From Symbiodinium natans (taxonomy: Eukaryota; Sar; Dinophyceae; Suessiales; Symbiodiniaceae): 64,000 bases of DNA. The stretch spans positions 447,001 through 511,000 of the forward strand of contig CAJNDS010000136.1 of NCBI GenBank assembly GCA_905221605.1, read 5' to 3'. This document shows positions 55,727 through 64,000 of this stretch, one piece after another; the first letter of the stretch is position 1; the number at the start of each line of letters is the position of its first letter. The position numbers and the translations under genes were made by a program. The notes below the pieces were generated by a model. It did not search any database, was not told where the DNA came from, and saw only the letters and a list, made by a program, of their open reading frames with translations.

Positions 55727-58700
55727 ATGTCCTCTGACATATGCTTGACAACAGACATGGATGTAATTGACCTTCCCTTACTTTATCCCACATTGGAGAT
55801 ATCCTTTCAGCTGGTGCGGCTTCTTGGCACTTACCTTTTACTCAGGATAGCTGATATCTTGGGTAGTGCTGTCTGCCAATCAACATGGCAGCGGGGCTCT
55901 GAGGATGCTTTGCTTGAGCCTTCGATCCAGGGCGGCACACAGCACGACGAGAGTTTCGACTACGCGACCATGGACATCAACAAGGACGATGACAAACGCG
56001 GCGTTCCACAGTTCAGCGGCAAGCTAGACGAGTACAGAGACTACCGGAAGAGAGCCCTCCTTTACTTCAATAGTCTAGAAGACTCCAAACAGAATCTGGC
56101 GGCACCACGGTTAATCTCAAGCCTCAGCGGGGCAGCCTTCGAGTGCTTCCGGGAACGGGACCCGGCGGAGTTCAGAACAGATCGTGGTGTGGCCCAGCTT
56201 CTGGCGATACTCGACGAACGCTTCCAGTTCACTCCCGAGCAGGAGCTTTCAGACAAACTTGAAGATTTGCTATTTCGGTTGCGCCGCCGCCGTGGCGAAG
56301 AGTCCACTTCCTTCGTGACCAGATTCGAGACTGCCCTAGCAAAGGTAGAAGAACTGATCACGGAAGAACAGCGAGTTGAGAGACGCCGACAGGGTGACTT
56401 GATGAGGTCCGAGTTCCGTAGGGCCAGCCTGGATTTCATCGTCGCTCAACAGCAACATCAAGCCACGGTCGCAGCTTTGCCGGAAGGAGCAGAGGCCCCA
56501 GCCGAACCGTTAGCACCTACTCCGCCCCGAGAACTTCCCCAAGTCCAGACTTTCAGATTCCCCGAGGTGGTCAAGGGCTTCATATTCCTCAGGCACATTG
56601 GCATTTCACTTCAAACCAGAGCATCGTTGCTTAGGTCAAGCGGTGGCTCCCTGCGCTATGACAAGGTTGCAGACCTGCTTAGGCGTACCGAGCTGGATGC
56701 CTTGGTTGCTAGCCGTTCGCAGGTAACCAGCCACGGCTTCTTTGCGGATGTGCCTGAGGAGGATGATCCCTATGAGGAGTCGCCCTTTGAAGTCGACGAC
56801 GAATACGAGCCCGAGGAGGAGTTTGGTGCGTATGCTGAAGGCGAGGAGTCGGAGTTTACCGAGGAGACCCTTGAAGAAGAGGAGGGCGACGGTGAAGAGT
56901 ACAGTGTGGCGATGATGGGCTACCTTGAGGCCCGCCAGAAGCTTTTGAGCTTGAAGAAGGCGAGGGGGTTCAAAGAGCCCGGAGAAGGGGCCGCACACCC
57001 CAAGGGCGGCCAAAGTGGCGGCGACAGAGATCGGCGTGAGCATCGAGACCGACGAGAACACCGAGATCGGGACCGTGGCCGGCCAGCAACGCCAGCGCGA
57101 AGGCAGGATTTCAGCTGGAAGGACAGAGAACAGCCTCGTTCCAGCCAGCGGCCCTCGGCGACTCGACGGCCGCGAACACCGCCGCCTACCCGAAGGAGCA
57201 AGGGCGCTGGCAAGGGCAAGTCAAAGGGGAAGAGCAGTCGCTCTTCTGGCCATGCGAGGCGGGGTGAGCCACCAGGATCGCAGTACCTCGGCATGGCCAT
57301 CACTGAGCCTCGCCAGGAATTTCGCTTTGTCCCTGAGTTCAGCTATGTGGCCTACCACGCAGAGCGATCGACGCCGTCTTCTTCGAGTTCCAAACCGAGA
57401 ACCACTCCGGAGTTCTCCTTTGTGTCTCGGCAGTCCATCAGCCAACTCGAGCATTTTGTAGAAGAATGTTTGACTTTGGATCGGCTTCTGGGTCTTGAGC
57501 CAAAGTGTCCGGAAGGTTCTGAGTCATGCTGTCTGGTAACTCCACCTGGATATGCCATTCTCGACACAGGTTGCACTTCCACTTTAGTTGGGGATGAGAA
57601 TGAGCGCTTGTGGAGTGAAGAGCTTAAGAAGCAAACAGGTGGAGCCTTAAAGCCGGAGCAGGGTGATTCAGACATAAAGTTTGAGGGCATCAATGGCGAA
57701 ACCAAAGCCACCTATCGGGTAAAGTATCCTGTGAAAATCGGCCCGAGGGATGGTTTCATTCAGGCTGCGGTCATTCCAGGGAAGGCCCCCTTCCTCCTTT
57801 CTATCCAGGCCTTGCGGGCCATGCGAGCTAAGCTAGACTGTGCAAACGATGTACTTGAAGTACCTGGCATAGGGAAGGTGCCACTGGAGACCAATGCCGT
57901 AGGTCATTACCTCCTGCCCCTCCTCGACTTTTCCTCTGGACACGCCTTCGCCTCAGCCGAGGCGGGATTTGGTCCGGACAGCGAGCTGATCGTAGACGAA
58001 GCTGTTACCAGGCCTGAATCGGTTGTCGTAAATGGTCCTCCAGGGTTAGATGTAGCGGGGGGACTAGGGGAAACAGTCACAGCTCTTGATCCGGACCAAA
58101 GCCCAGACATCGCTGAATCCGAAGTCCAGCATGTTCCCAGATACAACGCCATTAAGGGTCGATCAGACGGGTATGCCATAGGAGCCCTTGTTCGTTTAGC
58201 CAAGGAGACTAAGGGGCCCTGGGTAGATATCCCGAAAGAAACTCCCACGTTGTACCTCATCATGGGTAAACATGCGTTTAGTGCAGATCGGAAGCCTTGG
58301 CAGGTGAAAGCAGCACAGATCGGGTACCGAGCCAAAATTTTTCGAAAGCCCCCATCGCACCTACAGGGTGCTTGGGTCCTGGTCATGTCTCTTGTAGATC
58401 GGTGCCTGAAGGTGCTCATTGACTGGACAGAGTGTGAGCGTTGTGCAGGGAGATCATTGCCTCCAACTGGTGATGCGTCTTCGAAGTTTCTTTTTGTTTA
58501 TGCAATTCCACCTGCCAAGGATTCTCCAGTACCGAAGTCAAAAGTAGAATGCGAACCATCCTCTGTTTCTGTGTCGCAAGTTACTGCTGAAGCTTTTGTT
58601 GCAGCATGTTCACTTGAAGATTTGCACGCAGGAACAGCTGATGTTGAGCGCAATCCCAAGCCCCAGCATTGTAGTGAGTTAGCGGACTCTGAGTCCTTTG

Positions 58701-61700
58701 TCAGCTGTGATGAGTCAGACGAAGCTCTGTGCGTGCCTTCTCAAACCAGACGGCCTTCAACCGCCGCAGTATGCTCACTGCAGCCCTCACATGATCGAGT
58801 CGTACGGCAATGCGTCAGGGAACACGTACCATTGCAGTCACTGCCGCACGAAGTGCAGGGATTGCAAGGGAAGACTGGCTCGAGTTGTGAGGGCCACCGG
58901 AGAGATTCAATATGCGTACCGCAAGGACTGTGCCGTGACGCCCATTCCTGGACCATCGACCTTTACCGTCCTCGCCGACGGAGATTTGGTGGAGTCAGAA
59001 GGCGCTCCCGAGGCTTTGGACAAGAAGGGCACCGTCACATACCCATTCAATGTCCGGAAGATTGCGTTGCACTCAGAGAAATTGAAGGCCCTACGAGAGA
59101 AGGACCAGAGAGCTTCCGAATATGCTCTGGAGATAGCGACTCAGAACCAGGCGCCAGTGCAGCAGGAAGTCAAGAGCTTGAAGACGAGTGGAGTCTTGAC
59201 TGGACAAGCCTCGACAGGCCTGCCTGCCGGCTATCCCAGGGCTCCACTCCCTGCAGCAACAGCGCCGTTGAGTCATCCCAGGGCATCGCCGTCAGTGGTG
59301 CCAGCATCCTCAAGCACACCGCCCCAGATGGAGAGCATCATGTCGGCCGTCAGGGAGATGCTGGCCACAGAGTATGCCGCCACGCCACAGAAACCGGACG
59401 TAAAGATGGAGGACGAGAAGTCCATTGTCTCCCACATCAAGGAGCTGGAAGAGCAGGCTGCGGAGCTGATGACGCGAGCAGCGTACCTGAGGCAACAGAT
59501 CGGCCTGCCAGCGCATCATTTCTTCACGGGGGTGACACAGTCAGCTCCAAGCCAGGGCAGCCAGGGAATGCCGAAGGCCGTGGCCAGCCCTCAGTGGCCA
59601 GAAGCCGGCCCTTCCCCTATGGGAGATCCCGATGCTGGCGATACCTGGGAGGTGTTGCGGCTGCGTTGACAGCGCAAGTCTTGCCTGAGGTGTTGCCGTC
59701 TGTGAAAGTAGAGGTTTCTGTTGACGAGGTTGTGACTAGTGACTGGCCTAGAGTTTCCCCGGAAGTACCCGTAGGCGAGTTAGAGCCACAGCCTAGACTC
59801 GAACTACCCCAGGCATGGAAAGCCACAAACCTCAACCTTGATCAGAAAGCAACCCGTGCTCAGCTGAGAGAATGGCTGGGTCCACAGGCGTGGAAGCTAG
59901 ATCGTGGGGTTGAGGTAGGCCTGATTGAAGTGTTTGCCGGTAGAGCTAGGCTCAGCGAGGAGTTTGAGTCAGCCGGTGGAACTGCCATTCGTCTAGGCCG
60001 TGCGTGGGGACAGGAACTCCAAGGAGAGGAAGCCCGTTGGTACGTAAGATCACTTGTGAGTCTAGTACGGCCAAGAGATGTTTTCATAGCATTTCCCTGT
60101 CGGTCCTACTGTCGATGGAGTGGGCTGAACGAGCAGAGGTCTTTAGGCGCTAGACAGAAGATCTTGCGAGAAATATTGGCTTCCCGATCCAATTGGGATA
60201 TGCTCTTTGAAGTGCTTGAGTGTCAGAGCGCCAATGGAAGACATTGTAGTGCTGAGAATCCGAAGGGTTCCTTAGCGTGGGATGACAGGCGATTTCAGAA
60301 ACTTAAGTGCCGTCATTTCTATGCTTCATTCCATCAGTGCGCTTTGGGGCTCAGGCATCCCCGCACAGGTGTGCCAGTCCGCAAGAGCACAACCATCTTC
60401 ACTACCAGAAGGGAGTTGGCTGGTCATATGCAGCAGTATCGGTGTAAATGCCGGGGATCGCATGATCAGCTAGCGGGTAGTTTCATGGGTAGGTCCGTAA
60501 CCTCTTGGGCCGAGGACTATCCAAAGAAGATGGCCCGAGCGCTTGTGACAGGCATGTCAGCGCCCCGACTTCCCAGTTTCGGCCAAACTGTGCAGGAAGG
60601 GGTGCCTTATGAAACTAGCGTGCCACGATTTCAAGAAAGGATTGGGCATCCGAAGGTAGTTCCAGTAGGTTTCTTTGCCGGAGGAATTCGCGACGCAGCT
60701 TTCCCAGTAAGCCCTGGTGAACCTACGGTATTCAAAGTGACAGACACCGAGATGACTAAGCAGTTGAATGCACTTCAGTTCCCTGGTAGATACCGTCGAG
60801 CTGACTTGCCAGTCCCGGTGCAGGCACAGCTGAGGGTCTGGAGTGGACTCGAGGTAGACACAGTAACAACTGGAAAATCATTGAAGTGCTATGCTAACCT
60901 TCCGACTGGCATTGTAGCGACCAGGCGAACGACAGTTGCTCGGGTAGCGGGGGAATGGTACTATGTAGATCATTGTCATGAAATGCAAGGAACCAAAAGA
61001 CTCCGATTGCCTGTGAATTGCCAACTGCTAGTGACATTCTTTGGAGATAAGCCCTCACCAAATGAGCCTGTAGCTGCAGAGACACAGCCTGTTATTAAAC
61101 CTGTGCCGGGTTTGCAGAGTGTCAGTGATCAACGCAAAGTGAGGGAGTATCTCCAAAGACTGCACGTTGGCCTTGGCCACTGTGGACGAGCCGAGTTCCT
61201 GCAACATTTAAAGGATGCTGGAGCAGCAACATGGCTGTTGCGCCAAGCTTCACAGTTCACATGTTCACTTTGTGAAGCCCAACGAGCGCCAGATGCACAT
61301 GCAGTGGTAGGTTCAGCCCGTCCGCGCAGTTTTAACTCTGTAGTGAGCATCGATACGCTAGATCTGACAGTCGAGCGTGACTCAGTGCAGCATCGCGTGT
61401 TCTTGTTGACAGCAGTAGATACTGCAACATCGTATGCGAGAGTTTTTGCACTAGAGGCGGGAGATAGCGCCACTGCGATTCGGCAGCTTGAGCAGGGCTG
61501 GGTTCTACCATACGGGGCTCCAGAATGTATCTTTTGTGATCCAGACACCATTTTCAGAAGTGATCAATTTGGCCAGTTCTTAGCCCGACATTCAATGCTT
61601 CAACGTCTTAGCGCTGCTCAAGCACCGTATCAACACGGCCAGATAGAACGACTGCACCGCACGCTGAGATTGCAAGTCCAGAAGGTGTTCTTGGAGGATC

Positions 61701-64000
61701 GTTCTTGCACACCTTTCGAAGCGGCCACAGCAGTCATTCAAGCCCGCAATGAGCTGATGAGAGTTGAGGGAGTGTCCCCGGCAGTTTTGGTGTTCGGTAA
61801 GCTTCCTAAAGCGCCGCCCAGTTTCGCTGAAGCGGATGAGGATTATCAGTTGCTTGCAGAGAGGTTGCATCGTGAAGATCCCTTGTACGAAACTCTCATG
61901 CTCAGACGTGTGGCGGCCCGGACGGCCTGGGTTCAAAGTGAGGTCAGAGACCGCACGGCGCGAGTTTCCAGTACCAGGCCCAGGCCCTACAAAGGTCCGT
62001 ACTACAAGGGTCAGGTCGTGTTGGTATACCGCCGGCGCAAAGGTGATGCAGCAAGTCCAGGGCAGAAAGGTGTTTGGCTGGGTCCCGGAGAGGTCGTAGC
62101 GGTTGAGAGTACCTCGGACAAGTTGGTCCCCCGTGTAATTTACGTAACGGTTCATGGACGTTTGTTTCTGTGTAGCCCTGAGCAGTTGCGTCCAGTAAGC
62201 GTGAAGGCTGAATGGGTCCGCGCGCAGCTGCAGAAGGGGCAATCCCTGCAGTCTTCCTTTCAGGACATGCGCCTAGCCCGGGGCACAGACATACGGGCGG
62301 AACGCCCCAAGTCTGCAGACTGGGAGGCGGCTCACGATGAACCGGTCGCACCAGTGCAGGTTGAGGAGCTAAAGGAAGAAGCTGAGTATGAGCCGCTGCC
62401 CCAGGCGCCTCCCACGCCGGCCCCTGGCACTCCTGGCCCGGCGACACCCGCCCCCGGTACACCTGCGCGCGCACCGCTCGCACCGTCCGCGCCGCTAGTT
62501 CCACCGCTGCAGTTGCCAACACCAGCTGGCGGCGATGAACTTTCCTCCGGCCCTCTCAAGCGGGGGGATAAACGCCCTCATGGGGAGCACTCCGATTTGG
62601 AGCTGGAGGACCAGCACCGCGCAGAGCTGGGCCCTGGCGCTCGTCCCCTGATGGAGGCGCCGCCGCCTGCGGCAGTGTCTCCTGCTGTTCTTCGGAGTCC
62701 CGAGGCGAGCAGCTCGGAGGTAAGACACCGTAGCCGCACTCCGAGTCGAAATCCTCCACCGCGGGAAACAAGTCTCTGGGCATTCGCAGACTTTGAAGGG
62801 GGCGCGGCGGATCATGTTGCTGACGCGTGGTGTAATGAGTCTTGTGAGCATGATTATGTTGGAATGTCGGTAGGCTTGGAATTTGACGTTGAGCTTAGCG
62901 AACTGGAGAGTGATGAGTCAATCGTACACATAGTGAGGGAGATGTGTTTCAATGCGGCAGCAGCTCAGAAACGCAAGGCTGAGGTCAGCGAGCGTCATTT
63001 GACGTCCACTGAAAAAGAGATGTTTAGGCAAGCTAAGCGGGCCGAGTGGTCACAGTGGATTTCCAATGACGTCGTTGAACTTTTGAGCAGGCGAGGGATT
63101 GACCCGAAGCGCGTCATAAGCAGTCGCTGGATCCTGACCTGGAAGAATGTAGGGGATCAACCGAATGGTGAGAAGCGTCCGAAAGCTAGGTTAGTAATTA
63201 GGGGTTTTAAGGATCCAGATTTGGGTCAGTACTCTACAGCTTCACCTACATTATCCAGGCAGGGTCGGCATGCGATTCTCACTCTGGCCGCTCATCATCA
63301 GTATCGACTGTTTACTTTGGATGCTAAGACAGCTTTCTTGGCAGGGGACAGGTCTTCAAGGGTTAAGCCAATCTATGCTGAGCTGCCACGAGACTTGGTT
63401 TCAGATCAGGGGTACGACGAGGATACTATCGCCAGAATAAAGAAAGTACCTTATGGATTAAGTGAAGCACCGCTGGCGTGGTATCGTCGTCTTACCGCTG
63501 AACTAGAAACGTGTGGGTTCGAGCAGGTTCCAGCTGATAGATGTGTTTATGTCCTTAGAGATAAGAAAGATCGAAGTAGAGTTTTGGGCCTAGTTGGGGC
63601 TCACGTAGATGATCTGTTAATTGCTGGTTGTTCTGCCAGTGTAGATCCACAGTTTGAAGCAGCGCTGCAGAAGCTAGTTGCTAGACTCCCTTTCGGTGAG
63701 CGCAAGTATGCAGATGTCGCTCCTGTTCTTTACACTGGGCTAAATCTACGCCAGCACCCCCTAAGTCGGACCATTACTGTAGACCAGGCGCACTACGTAG
63801 AGAAGTTGCGTGAAACGCCGGTGAAGCCCCTGAAGGATGGCCTTCTAGATAAGGCAGGTCAAACCCAGTTCTGGTCACAACTAGGCGCTTTGCTGTGGGT
63901 TGCCGTTAACACCAGACCGGATGTAGCCTATGACGTCAGTCACTATGCCTCATACGGTACACGTCCTGAAAAGCAACACATCGTAGCTCTGAATAAGATT
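55727..64000 (+). CDS. Copia-type retrotransposon polyprotein (runs off the window end)
   Basis: An uninterrupted frame of at least 2758 codons from ATG 55727; a stop lies 10 bases upstream. Residues ~80-250: gag-like, helical (FSGKLDEYRDYRKRALLYF, DERFQFTPEQELSDKL). ~340-395 is acidic; ~428-505 is Arg/Gly/Lys-rich, likely RNA-binding. Protease: AILDTGCTSTLVG with DTG at 613-615. Methyltransferase-like insert ~1398-1590 (separate entry). Integrase: zinc finger H1813-x4-H1818...C1846-x2-C1849; catalytic D1876 (or D1879), D1938 and E1974, with 35 residues between the last two. Reverse transcriptase of the Copia (RVT_2) type: WILTWKNVGDQPNGEKRPKA, D2532 in LDAKTAFLAG, D2628-D2629 in HVDDLLI. The window ends in the region joining RT to RNase H (TRPDVAYDVSHYASY). 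About twice the usual Copia length. No internal stop or frameshift, suggesting a young copy. Confidence 0.95.
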   Translation, partial: MSSDICLTTDMDVIDLPLLYPTLEISFQLVRLLGTYLLLRIADILGSAVCQSTWQRGSEDALLEPSIQGGTQHDESFDYATMDINKDDDKRGVPQFSGKLDEYRDYRKRALLYFNSLEDSKQNLAAPRLISSLSGAAFECFRERDPAEFRTDRGVAQLLAILDERFQFTPEQELSDKLEDLLFRLRRRRGEESTSFVTRFETALAKVEELITEEQRVERRRQGDLMRSEFRRASLDFIVAQQQHQATVAALPEGAEAPAEPLAPTPPRELPQVQTFRFPEVVKGFIFLRHIGISLQTRASLLRSSGGSLRYDKVADLLRRTELDALVASRSQVTSHGFFADVPEEDDPYEESPFEVDDEYEPEEEFGAYAEGEESEFTEETLEEEEGDGEEYSVAMMGYLEARQKLLSLKKARGFKEPGEGAAHPKGGQSGGDRDRREHRDRREHRDRDRGRPATPARRQDFSWKDREQPRSSQRPSATRRPRTPPPTRRSKGAGKGKSKGKSSRSSGHARRGEPPGSQYLGMAITEPRQEFRFVPEFSYVAYHAERSTPSSSSSKPRTTPEFSFVSRQSISQLEHFVEECLTLDRLLGLEPKCPEGSESCCLVTPPGYAILDTGCTSTLVGDENERLWSEELKKQTGGALKPEQGDSDIKFEGINGETKATYRVKYPVKIGPRDGFIQAAVIPGKAPFLLSIQALRAMRAKLDCANDVLEVPGIGKVPLETNAVGHYLLPLLDFSSGHAFASAEAGFGPDSELIVDEAVTRPESVVVNGPPGLDVAGGLGETVTALDPDQSPDIAESEVQHVPRYNAIKGRSDGYAIGALVRLAKETKGPWVDIPKETPTLYLIMGKHAFSADRKPWQVKAAQIGYRAKIFRKPPSHLQGAWVLVMSLVDRCLKVLIDWTECERCAGRSLPPTGDASSKFLFVYAIPPAKDSPVPKSKVECEPSSVSVSQVTAEAFVAACSLEDLHAGTADVERNPKPQHCSELADSESFVSCDESDEALCVPSQTRRPSTAAVCSLQPSHDRVVRQCVREHVPLQSLPHEVQGLQGKTGSSCEGHRRDSICVPQGLCRDAHSWTIDLYRPRRRRFGGVRRRSRGFGQEGHRHIPIQCPEDCVALREIEGPTREGPESFRICSGDSDSEPGASAAGSQELEDEWSLDWTSLDRPACRLSQGSTPCSNSAVESSQGIAVSGASILKHTAPDGEHHVGRQGDAGHRVCRHATETGRKDGGREVHCLPHQGAGRAGCGADDASSVPEATDRPASASFLHGGDTVSSKPGQPGNAEGRGQPSVARSRPFPYGRSRCWRYLGGVAAALTAQVLPEVLPSVKVEVSVDEVVTSDWPRVSPEVPVGELEPQPRLELPQAWKATNLNLDQKATRAQLREWLGPQAWKLDRGVEVGLIEVFAGRARLSEEFESAGGTAIRLGRAWGQELQGEEARWYVRSLVSLVRPRDVFIAFPCRSYCRWSGLNEQRSLGARQKILREILASRSNWDMLFEVLECQSANGRHCSAENPKGSLAWDDRRFQKLKCRHFYASFHQCALGLRHPRTGVPVRKSTTIFTTRRELAGHMQQYRCKCRGSHDQLAGSFMGRSVTSWAEDYPKKMARALVTGMSAPRLPSFGQTVQEGVPYETSVPRFQERIGHPKVVPVGFFAGGIRDAAFPVSPGEPTVFKVTDTEMTKQLNALQFPGRYRRADLPVPVQAQLRVWSGLEVDTVTTGKSLKCYANLPTGIVATRRTTVARVAGEWYYVDHCHEMQGTKRLRLPVNCQLLVTFFGDKPSPNEPVAAETQPVIKPVPGLQSVSDQRKVREYLQRLHVGLGHCGRAEFLQHLKDAGAATWLLRQASQFTCSLCEAQRAPDAHAVVGSARPRSFNSVVSIDTLDLTVERDSVQHRVFLLTAVDTATSYARVFALEAGDSATAIRQLEQGWVLPYGAPECIFCDPDTIFRSDQFGQFLARHSMLQRLSAAQAPYQHGQIERLHRTLRLQVQKVFLEDRSCTPFEAATAVIQARNELMRVEGVSPAVLVFGKLPKAPPSFAEADEDYQLLAERLHREDPLYETLMLRRVAARTAWVQSEVRDRTARVSSTRPRPYKGPYYKGQVVLVYRRRKGDAASPGQKGVWLGPGEVVAVESTSDKLVPRVIYVTVHGRLFLCSPEQLRPVSVKAEWVRAQLQKGQSLQSSFQDMRLARGTDIRAERPKSADWEAAHDEPVAPVQVEELKEEAEYEPLPQAPPTPAPGTPGPATPAPGTPARAPLAPSAPLVPPLQLPTPAGGDELSSGPLKRGDKRPHGEHSDLELEDQHRAELGPGARPLMEAPPPAAVSPAVLRSPEASSSEVRHRSRTPSRNPPPRETSLWAFADFEGGAADHVADAWCNESCEHDYVGMSVGLEFDVELSELESDESIVHIVREMCFNAAAAQKRKAEVSERHLTSTEKEMFRQAKRAEWSQWISNDVVELLSRRGIDPKRVISSRWILTWKNVGDQPNGEKRPKARLVIRGFKDPDLGQYSTASPTLSRQGRHAILTLAAHHQYRLFTLDAKTAFLAGDRSSRVKPIYAELPRDLVSDQGYDEDTIARIKKVPYGLSEAPLAWYRRLTAELETCGFEQVPADRCVYVLRDKKDRSRVLGLVGAHVDDLLIAGCSASVDPQFEAALQKLVARLPFGERKYADVAPVLYTGLNLRQHPLSRTITVDQAHYVEKLRETPVKPLKDGLLDKAGQTQFWSQLGALLWVAVNTRPDVAYDVSHYASYGTRPEKQHIVALNKI
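58698..59669 (+). CDS. Second open frame overlapping the Copia polyprotein in another phase
   Basis: Starts TTG 58698, first ATG 58710, ends TGA 59667; about 320 codons. It contains a putative zinc-binding cluster (YAHCSPHMIESYGNASGN, then TYHCSHCRTKCRDCKGRL), a charged coiled segment (KDQRASEYALEIATQNQ), a Pro/Ala-rich linker, and a predicted leucine-type helix (IKELEEQAAELMTRAAYLRQ). Over the same bases the polyprotein frame is open but reads like a shadow (Arg/His/Cys/Ser-rich). Likely explanations: captured coding DNA inserted out of phase, two compensating frameshifts, or a genuine overlapping gene. Expression is unknown. Confidence 0.55.
   Translation: MSAVMSQTKLCACLLKPDGLQPPQYAHCSPHMIESYGNASGNTYHCSHCRTKCRDCKGRLARVVRATGEIQYAYRKDCAVTPIPGPSTFTVLADGDLVESEGAPEALDKKGTVTYPFNVRKIALHSEKLKALREKDQRASEYALEIATQNQAPVQQEVKSLKTSGVLTGQASTGLPAGYPRAPLPAATAPLSHPRASPSVVPASSSTPPQMESIMSAVREMLATEYAATPQKPDVKMEDEKSIVSHIKELEEQAAELMTRAAYLRQQIGLPAHHFFTGVTQSAPSQGSQGMPKAVASPQWPEAGPSPMGDPDAGDTWEVLRLR
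59918..60510 (+). other. Methyltransferase-like domain inside the Copia polyprotein
   Basis: Polyprotein residues ~1398-1590. GLIEVFAGRARLSEEFESAG resembles C5-methyltransferase motif I (FAGxGxLS-like SAM loop). DVFIAFPCRSYCRWSGLN resembles motif IV with the Pro-Cys pair (Cys 1458). AENPKGSLAWDD (from 1509) resembles motif VI, with ENP rather than ENV. The order and rough spacing fit. C5-methyltransferase capture by dinoflagellate retrotransposons has been reported in the literature, so the idea has precedent, but motifs here are diverged and activity is uncertain. Confidence 0.55.

Noticed and set aside
56062-63000. Many - strand frames of 60-216 codons under the Copia element
   Set aside because: Shadows of the long + strand polyprotein frame, whose protease, integrase and RT motifs are unambiguous.

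Overview
The window reads as nuclear DNA of a dinoflagellate, most likely Symbiodiniaceae-like. Four things point there: thousands of bases of TTTAGGG/CCCTAAA repeat (the plant-type telomere unit also used by dinoflagellates); every gene I can orient lies on the + strand; many short exons have AG|G-type borders with both GT and non-GT donors; and there is an abundance of cytosine-methyltransferase-like genes and a giant Copia element. Species is not determinable from the sequence.

Layout. 1-3910 is repeat DNA: an imperfect hairpin, a purine-rich repeat in three copies, an AT-rich 1.7 kb inverted array with nine copies of a GC-rich spacer in each arm, and a 94-bp element with perfect terminal inverted repeats. 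3977-15427 is a dense + strand gene block: several unrecognised multi-exon proteins, an HMG-box protein fused to a degenerate kinase fold (10838-12025), and a split C5-cytosine-methyltransferase-like gene (12487-14432) followed by a long unknown exon.

15940-55080 is dominated by degenerate telomere-like repeats in both orientations, with dozens of short palindromic (MITE or introner-like) elements in at least six families. Embedded in it are two recognisable genes cut into 45-120 bp exons: a small piece of a TruB/Pus4-type tRNA pseudouridine synthase (20774-21137) and an ABCA-family transporter spread over about 23 kb (30.7-53.5 kb). The ABCA nucleotide-binding domain can be followed motif by motif: Walker A, Q-loop, signature, Walker B, H-loop. 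About a dozen of its introns start with G-strand repeats (GTTTAGGG) and end with C-strand repeats (CCCTAAA), so each intron RNA could fold on itself and bring the exon ends together. I consider this the most interesting pattern in the window. One of its introns (43.36-49.24 kb) holds about 5 kb of different DNA, including a single AT-rich-context exon of translation factor eIF1A.

53640-54840 is GGGCCA-type minisatellite with a tRNA gene (probable Thr-CGT, with an unusual C33) inside it. 55727 to the window end is one uninterrupted Copia-type polyprotein frame of at least 2758 codons: gag-like region, aspartic protease DTG, a methyltransferase-like domain, HHCC zinc finger, DD35E integrase, reverse transcriptase. 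Inside it a second, 324-codon frame is open in a different phase and looks more protein-like than the polyprotein frame over the same bases. All protein calls are from reading translations by eye; no database search was possible.
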